This document shows positions 57,941-64,000 of a stretch of 64,000 nucleotides of DNA, piece by piece. Numbering within the stretch: position 1 is the stretch's first letter; every line of letters starts with the position of its first letter. Below the pieces are notes generated by a model that worked only from the letters and a program-made list of their open reading frames with translations, did not search any database and was not told where the DNA came from. The position numbers were made by a program, and so were the translations under genes. Source of the stretch: Nymphaea colorata (lineage: Eukaryota > Streptophyta > Magnoliopsida > Nymphaeales > Nymphaeaceae); assembly GCF_008831285.2 (NCBI RefSeq), contig NC_045149.1, positions 9,202,417-9,266,416 on the forward strand, written 5' to 3'.

Positions 57941-59000
57941 ATGAAATTTGTTGCTTGGAACTTATGTCACACGGGTAGGTGTCGGCACATCTCCAAAAAT
58001 GTAAGTGTGCGGTGTGTCGCCGTGTAGCGAGAATATTTATCTGTTATTATTAAATTATTATTATAAATAAATAAATAAATATATATATAATATTAAGAAT
58101 ATACTCTACTATACATGAATTATTCAATATTATATATTATATACAAGTATGAACATTAAACAAGTAAACAAAAACACAACTCTAGTCAAATGCGAGTTGG
58201 GTGCATGTCTAAAATGAACAAAAATGATCTGGTACAGTCAGCCGCACACGACTCTTGTTGACTTGTGTTGGGTGCAACACCCGCACTCCATTCGTGTTGA
58301 CACGGGTACATCAGTCATTTTACAGAGTTCGTGTGACTTAGATTGGAACATTAGGGGCCTAGTTTGACTTGCTGCTTTCCTTTTGTGTGACCGGCTATGT
58401 TTTCCCTATTTGATCCTATGTTGACAGAGAAAGATTTTTATGGTTTGAAGCTGCAATGGCAACAATATGCTTGATGCAGCAACCAGCTTCATTGTAAAGA
58501 TAACTCGTGGGATGGGACCCCTCCATAATCCGTGGTAGTATAGTTCCAATGGATGCAGGCTTGATTTTCCTCCAATGTACTGTGCAGAGTAATAACAACC
58601 AATTTCTGCTGGGAGGTCTGTACCTGTCAACCGACTGGAAAGCTAGGGGTTTGGAGGTTAACGTCCTTAATTGCTTAGTGCCTACAATAATCCTTGCCTC
58701 CTCATGGGCGAATTCAACTCTATGAAGCAGCCATGTGACAAAACTGGTAAGGCTCTGAACCACGATGCGTGTAGAGACTTTAACATGTTTCTAGCGAATT
58801 GCAGGTTTGCCACCCTCCATGACCCAACCCGCCGTTTCGCTTGGTCGAACAACCAGCAAGGTCAGGGTAGAGTGTTATGTTGATTGGATTGGAGCTGCAT
58901 TAATGACAGATGGAAGTCGCTGTAGGGCCTTGGAAGCAGTCTTTCAGTCCTTAACAGGGATGTATTTGATCATAGTGCGCTAATGGTTGACGTGAACTTT
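57941..59000 (+). pseudogene. LINE ORF2, endonuclease (APE-like) region, broken
   Basis: ORF2 starts at 57941 with MKFVAWN and, after the inserted MITE, continues IRGLV. Near 58700 it has LLMGEFNSMKQPCDK (family GDFN: Asp replaced by Glu), then FNMFLANCRFATL and RRFAWSNNQQGQGRV at about 58790-58875. Stops and shifts are frequent. Confidence 0.75.
57962..58341. mobile_element. Non-autonomous hAT-like MITE, family I, copy 4 (380 bp)
   Basis: The ends are TTATGTCACACGGGT and, reversed, CTAAGTCACACGA. The 8-bp duplication is CTTGGAAC (57954-57961) and ATTGGAAC (58342-58349), one mismatch. It interrupts the LINE ORF2 start exactly between an AWN and an IRG segment. Subterminal repeats are degenerate (GTGTCG, GGGTGC types). 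Confidence 0.88.
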
Positions 59001-59250
59001 GAGCTCCTCCCCATTTCTACCTGACATGGTACAACTTTAGGTACTGTAACTTTAGGAACAGAAAATCAGATGTAAGGAAATAGTTAGCGAAATCTAGCTT
59101 TAAGAAGAAAAGGTTGTCCAAATCCTTCAAGAATTGAAGAAACTTGATAAGGTTCGACGGGCTCTATCTAGATAGAGCAAAACTGAAGTTGAAGATGTTG
59201 CTAAGCGAATTTTTGGTCTTCGCAAGGAACCGACTCTTGTTCAATCTAGC

Positions 59251-61290
59251 ATGGACAATGGGAGTCACATAGATGCATGCTATGAAGAGCTTCTTAGGCG
59301 CGAGCTTGAGCAGGCCTTGACTAAGGAGGAGCTAATGTCGAGACAACGTGCTAAAGTTAGATGGCTAATGGACGTTTACAGAAATGCCTCCTATTTCCAA
59401 GCTGTGGTTAAAAGCAAGAAAATCAAGAATAGCATCACTCGCATCAGTGGCAGGAATAGACAAGGCACCGATCCAAACTCCATGATCTCTGTTTGCGTAG
59501 AACACTTTCAGCAACTTCTGGGCATTACGGAGGGATCGGGCGAGATCCCAGAGCCGCTCGTGGGCCACTTGTTACAGGGGAAGAGAACTTCTCTCTCTTT
59601 AGGCAGGTTTCACTCAATGAAATTAAGAGCATTGTTTTCAAAGCTCGTCCTAATGGTGCCCCGGGGCATGATGGGTTCTCAACGGGCTTTTTCCAAGTTC
59701 ATCAGGATCCCATTGGACACGACGTGTTGGTGGTTCTTCAAAACTTTTTGCAGTCTGGCAAGCTGGTGCGAAGCACTAGCCAATCCCTAGTAGTTTTCAT
59801 TCCTAAGAAAGACAATTCTCACATGGTAACTGACATGAGACCGATAGCTCTTTGCAATTCTTTGTACAAAATTATCTCCAAGCTTCTTGTGGTTCGCATG
59901 AGACCCATTTTGAACAGGATCATTGATCGAAATCAAGTGGCTTTCCTCCCTAACAAGAGCCTTGCTAGAAATGTTATTATCAGCCATAAGACAGTATATT
60001 CTCTTTCAAAGTTCAGAAAGGGGTCCCTGTGCTCAAGTCTGGACATTTCTAAAGCATATGACAAAGTCAATTGGGACTTCCTATGTAAGGGGCTTATTCA
60101 TGTTGGCTTTGACAAACTTCGAACTGACAGAATCATGACGTGTCTCTGCCGCGTCCATGGCCATCAGCCTCGACGGTAGGCAAGGTAAGGATTTTCAAAT
60201 CTGTTGAGGTTTACATTAAGGAGATCCTCTCTCTCCTTACCTCTTGATGTTGTCTTAAAAGTCATATTTTGTGGTTATTACAGCAGAATACTCAGTGGGC
60301 ACATCAAAGTTCTGTGGATCCCATGGATTGGCAGATCTCCTTTCTTCCTTGCCTTTGCAGATGACGTTTTCCTTTTCAGTAGGGCGGAAAGGAGAACCGC
60401 AGATAACATCAAAGCCTACCTATCCATGATCAAGGAGTGTGTAGGCCTATCCATTAATAGCTCCAAATCTACTATGGTCCCATTTAATACTGGTAGTGAG
60501 CTGGCTAGTTGTTTGGCGTCCGCCCTAAGATGGAATATTTCACATCTGCCCATGGGCGATATGGGTCTTCCTTTATTTGCAGGCAGCATGACACTTGACC
60601 ATTGCGGTGATCTTTTTCCAAAAGTTGACAAAAGACTAGCAGCTTAGAAAGTTCCTCTACTTTCCCACGCTGCTAGACTTTGTCTGTTGAAGCATGTTCT
60701 ATCACAAGTTACTGGCTTTTGAGCTTCTTGTTTTCGCTATTCGTTAGTTCTGTTTAATAAACTTAATACAGCCACGGCCAACTTCCTCTGGGGTGAAACA
60801 AACGGTAAGCCAAAGAGCCACCTCGCTGCTTGGAATGTCTTGTGCCAGCCTATTAGCGAAGGTGGCGTTGCCTTTTTAGTTTTCTTGACAGGTGCAAGGC
60901 TATGATTGCCAAAATGGGTTTGCAGGTTTACAGTCAACAGCAGGAGGATTTTGCGTTGTTCCACCAAAAATGTTTCAAGACGCAGAACATTTGGTCAATT
61001 AAGCATTATGGCGAGGCGTCATGGTTTTTGAGTGGCATGCTTTGGGCGATTAAAGATATTCTTTTTAGCATCAAATGGACGGTTGGGAAAGGGGCATATT
61101 AAATTTTGGAATGATAATTGGAGCGGCTCTCATCTCTATAGCAAGGTTGACAGTGTTATATTGAGCAACCTTCATGGTAGTTTTAATTTATGGATAGCTG
61201 CGTTCATTATTTCAGATTACACCCTTAAGCCTTCCCTCAAAACTTTCTTAGCCGACTGCAAATCGACACGCCCATGCTGAAAGAGGGTGG
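59251..61290 (+). pseudogene. LINE ORF2, reverse transcriptase and C-terminal region, broken
   Basis: RT blocks: KARPNGAPGHDGFSTGFF (59640-59695), LVVFIPKKDN (about 59790-59820), MRPIALCNSLYKIISKLL, NQVAFLPNKS, SLDISKAYDKVNWDFL (60038-60085) and the catalytic FADDV at 60354-60368. The C-terminal part continues with CKAMIAKMGLQ and an IKFWNDNWSG segment near 61105. The frame breaks near 59530, 60180 and 60650, so it is inactive although FADD is intact. Confidence 0.85.
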
Positions 61291-61399
61291 CGATAAGCTG
61301 CTTTTTTAAACCAAGCCTATAGGTAATCTCTCTCTCTCTCTATGCCGTTTGTGTCTGAACTCAAAGCCAAAGGCAATATACTAACTGTTGCCAACCAAC

Positions 61400-61500
61400 G
61401 TCAGTGGCAAAAAACCTTCCAACCAAGCTGGGAGGAGAGAGGGCCCAACGACGGTGGCAAAAGACCTTCCAGCCAAGCTTGGAGGGCAGAAGGCGTCTGA
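61400..61500. repeat. Short tandem duplication, about 53-bp units
   Basis: GTGGCAAAARACCTTCCARC followed by CAAGCT(T)GGAGG occurs twice, starting near 61404 and 61456. Confidence 0.75.
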
Positions 61501-61914
61501 GAGATGACTTGAACTGGATCAAATATTTTGAAGACAGAATTGTTCTGTCCTCTCATGTTCCTGCTTGGGATGTTGCCTTAAAGCATTGTGTAGGGATTTT
61601 GGAATTCACCTTACCATTTTTGGTTCGTCCCAGTGTATTTTGATGTACCGTATTCATTTCTTTTTAATAACAGGTAGGAGGCCTGTCCTAAAAGCCGTGG
61701 CTGGTGAATATTAATAAGGAATTAATTACCCACACAAATTGCTTGATTTACATATTAGTACCTCATTACCTTTTATTTATTTAATATGGATGCCCACGAG
61801 GCACGAAAGTTTAGAATTTAAAATATTAATTCCTCTTAACCAAAAATTTCTGGCTCCACCACAGTGGACTGGACTGTTTGTTTTAAACTAAGATGCAATA
61901 CATCACCATAGTTA

Positions 61915-62290
61915 CGATATTTGAAACGTTGCGTTTTTATCGCCGGAAAACTATAATATATTTTGAAAGGAAATAACTTGCAATATTTACAAAAAATTGC
62001 CAAGAAAGTATTTCTGGTGATAATATTGTTACATTTTCCCCTCTTTAGTGAGGATTTTTTCATAAATGTATGGTTCCATTATTTTTTTATATTAAAATTT
62101 AAAAAATCTTTTGAATCTTTTACCAATATATTTATAAAGAAAAATAGTAAATAACTCTTATTTTCATATTTTTATCTATTACTTTTACATATTTTAGAAG
62201 CTTCCTGAGTTACCAGGTTTCCTTAATATTTTCCTGAAGTACCTAAAAAGACCTTGCCGAAAAAAAACCCAGAATTATTTTTATGAATAT
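61915..62290. repeat. Dispersed AT-rich repeat, copy 2
   Basis: Diverged partner of 41190-41600. Just left of it, AAAAATTTCTGGCTCC (61842-61857) is also found at 31821-31836, suggesting common repeat parts. Confidence 0.5.
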
Positions 62291-62433
62291 GCTGGAAACA
62301 AAGCTACAAAAAATTGAGTCCTCATATTCTAACAGGATATTTTCATACTATCATTCTTCTTCTTATTATTATTATTACCATCATCATTATGATTAATATC
62401 CATCACATTAATAAGCAATTACTTACCTAAGTA

Positions 62434-62850
62434 CTAGGCCTTATCTGGGACGCCTATTGTCCCTGAGGCGATTGCATCGGAGGTCGCTGATGCCCGTACT
62501 TCAGCTTCTTCCTCATCCAAGTCCGCATCATCCTTATAGGAATCTAAGAATTGCCTTATCATCTTCCTCTCGTCAGTTGTGAGTTCAGCATCACCGTCCA
62601 TGAATTTCTTCCTTCTTTGCCTGGCTTCGATGTTTACATCCTCGTTGAAAACCTGCCATGTGTGTAGATGGGACAGAGAGAGAGAGAGTCATTCACTTAT
62701 ATTGACAAAGAAATATCCAGACATTTAAGACGATAACACTACCTCAATGTAATTGTTGACATGTCCGTCCATGTTTGGACTTGTGACCAGCTCATTACTG
62801 TTATACACCCATTCTCCATCCACAATATATTTGTATTCGTACCGCCCTTC
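62434..62850 (-). CDS. CBM48/AMPK-glycogen-binding-domain protein, 3' end (SEX4-like candidate)
   Basis: Two exons on the minus strand, 62743-62850 and 62434-62652, join in phase 0 and end in TAG (62434-62436), giving 109 residues. The first reads [17 protein letters not shown], then [12 protein letters not shown]: the end of a carbohydrate-binding module of the AMPK-beta/CBM48 type, with the conserved YKY.VDG.W and N-N motifs. The second has a charged helix with [16 protein letters not shown] and an acidic, Ala-rich tail. This order resembles the C-terminus of SEX4-type phosphoglucan phosphatases, which act on starch in chloroplasts. The phosphatase domain is not in view, so other CBM48 proteins of starch metabolism remain possible. 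Upstream exons should lie to the right; none was identified with confidence up to the window edge. Confidence 0.78.
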
Positions 62851-64000
62851 CTGTAGAAAACCATTGTCGCAAACCATTTGTATCTTTTAATCTTATACAC
62901 CAGACCTTTTTTTCACTTGGAACACAGGAATTTTTAAGGTGCCAATGATGCCAACTACAGGAATTAGTATCAAGTATATAACGAAAAAACTAGGGTTGTT
63001 GACAAATCAGTGGGTCTTGAAATTTCACACCACTTTCCCCAGTTATATAGTTCTGCATAGGAGATAATCAACAAAATCCAGTAAGCGCCTGTGATCACGC
63101 TGCTTACTTTAAGTCTTTCTATTGTCCCTTCCACCTTCCCAGTTTGTAATTTTTCAATGAATTAATGTGCTTCATTGTTCAGGCAACCATTCTGGGATCG
63201 ACGCAGAATCACAGATCAAATTACCAAATAGTATACAGTTATCATCTTCTAAAACAAGCAGAGGGACATTTATGTTGTTAATAGCATATTGGCAATGAGA
63301 AAATGTCCTTTATAAGAGGAAAAAGATAACCTTCGGATCCAAGTCCAGTGATAGCTCTAAAAACAATGGAACTCATGATCGTTTTCTAAGACTATGGAAA
63401 TGGAATTGGGTAACACAACGCAACATTATCATTCGAAATCAGGTTGTCCTATCCGATGCAACATGTTCATATTCTTGCTAAAATTGAGCTCCAATGAAAG
63501 CATGCTCAATTTTTATGAATATTGAGACATTTTTATGCTATGACGATGAATATTGAGACATTTTATGCTATGACGATGTTAGAATAATTTTCATGCATAT
63601 GAGAGCTAAACGTTATATGTAAAAGGCCACTTAGAAATGTCAATTTTACCTGTAGGTGATACAGCAATTAGTTCTGGCAGTGTCTAGAATCTAGATGCAG
63701 TAGTATCAATGTTGTACACTGACCAAATTGAAATTTTCTCTAAGTGTGTTTGTTAGGCACTGGGTATCTGGAGTACTAGTTGTAAGGTCCTAGGGCCTTC
63801 GAGGACCATTTAACTAGTTTCTACCGTAAATTACAAATATGTTCATCTACACAAAACACATGCAAAACCATTTGTATATGCCTTTCCTTTTCTGTTACAG
63901 AAGATGATAACATACCCGCAAAATATTTGTACCACAGCTATAAGCACACTTGCCTCTGGGCATTGAAAAGGTTAGCCCATCTCAACAAGATCATATTTCA
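62851..64000. other. Probable intron of the CBM48 gene
   Basis: AT-rich, no clear exon. A direct repeat of GACGATGAATATTGAGACAT-like sequence lies at about 63520-63575. A short open minus-strand segment near 63930-64000 might be an exon but has no recognised motif. Confidence 0.4.

Larger units (their letters stand above)
56270..61640 (+). mobile_element. L1-type LINE, near full length, inactivated
   Basis: ORF1-like, endonuclease and RT regions follow in the order of plant L1 elements. The 5' end near 56270 and the 3' end near 61640 are estimates; no poly-A tail or target-site duplication was established. Many frameshifts and stops occur, and a MITE (57962-58341) is inserted at the start of ORF2. 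Confidence 0.82.

Noticed and set aside
63935-64000. Minus-strand open segment as a further exon of the CBM48 gene
   Set aside because: It has a GT after it in the right sense, but the encoded residues match nothing expected before the EGRYEYKY exon.

Overview
The window is flowering-plant nuclear DNA. The evidence is intron-rich genes with plant-type proteins, a chloroplast-transit-like N-terminus, and a heavy load of Ty1/copia, Ty3/gypsy, L1-type LINE, TRIM-like and non-autonomous hAT elements. I cannot name the species. No rRNA, complete tRNA or CRISPR array was seen.

Four host genes can be read. (1) A METTL21-like protein methyltransferase on the + strand (exons from 2793 to 20459; its first exon is not in view). 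(2) A small predicted plastid protein with a DUF3783-like C-terminus on the + strand (eight exons, 32958-44504). (3) A nine-knuckle CCHC zinc-knuckle protein on the + strand (three exons, 47884-53620). (4) The 3' end of a CBM48/AMPK-glycogen-binding-domain protein on the - strand (two exons, 62434-62850), resembling the C-terminus of SEX4-type phosphoglucan phosphatases. All named splice sites are GT-AG and the exon phases join cleanly.

Most of the remaining sequence is transposon-derived and nested. The 12.4-kb intron of gene 1 holds a decayed antisense Ty3/gypsy element. Its integrase is split by a 446-bp hAT-type MITE, and its LTR is split by a full-length antisense copia element (5813-12166). 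That copia element is in turn interrupted by an 888-bp MITE. The same intron also has a tRNA-headed SINE-like piece, a possible organelle-derived block and tandem duplications. A later intron of gene 1 carries an internally deleted LTR element (18540-19459). Just after gene 1 lies a sense copia element with recognisable LTRs (20696-30241). Between its LTRs are a truncated antisense copia element, a stray WD40 exon and a MITE end.

Gene 2 carries a complete 459-bp TRIM (39805-40263) in one intron. Between genes 2 and 3 is a 274-bp GGCCCGG-rich hAT MITE. The 4.8-kb first intron of gene 3 holds an 80-bp (AT)n run and two MITEs from different families; one of these has expanded to 656 bp through a purine-rich interior. 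Downstream is a broken LINE with ORF1, endonuclease and reverse-transcriptase regions (56.3-61.6 kb), itself split by a 380-bp MITE.

The most distinctive signal is two miniature hAT-like families, each defined here by TIRs plus 8-bp target-site duplications. Family I has CTATGTCACACGGGT-like ends with GTACCC subterminal repeats: four bounded copies and one fragment. Family II has TAGGG..GGGC.TCGGGCC ends: two copies. All coordinates, identities and counts were made by eye.
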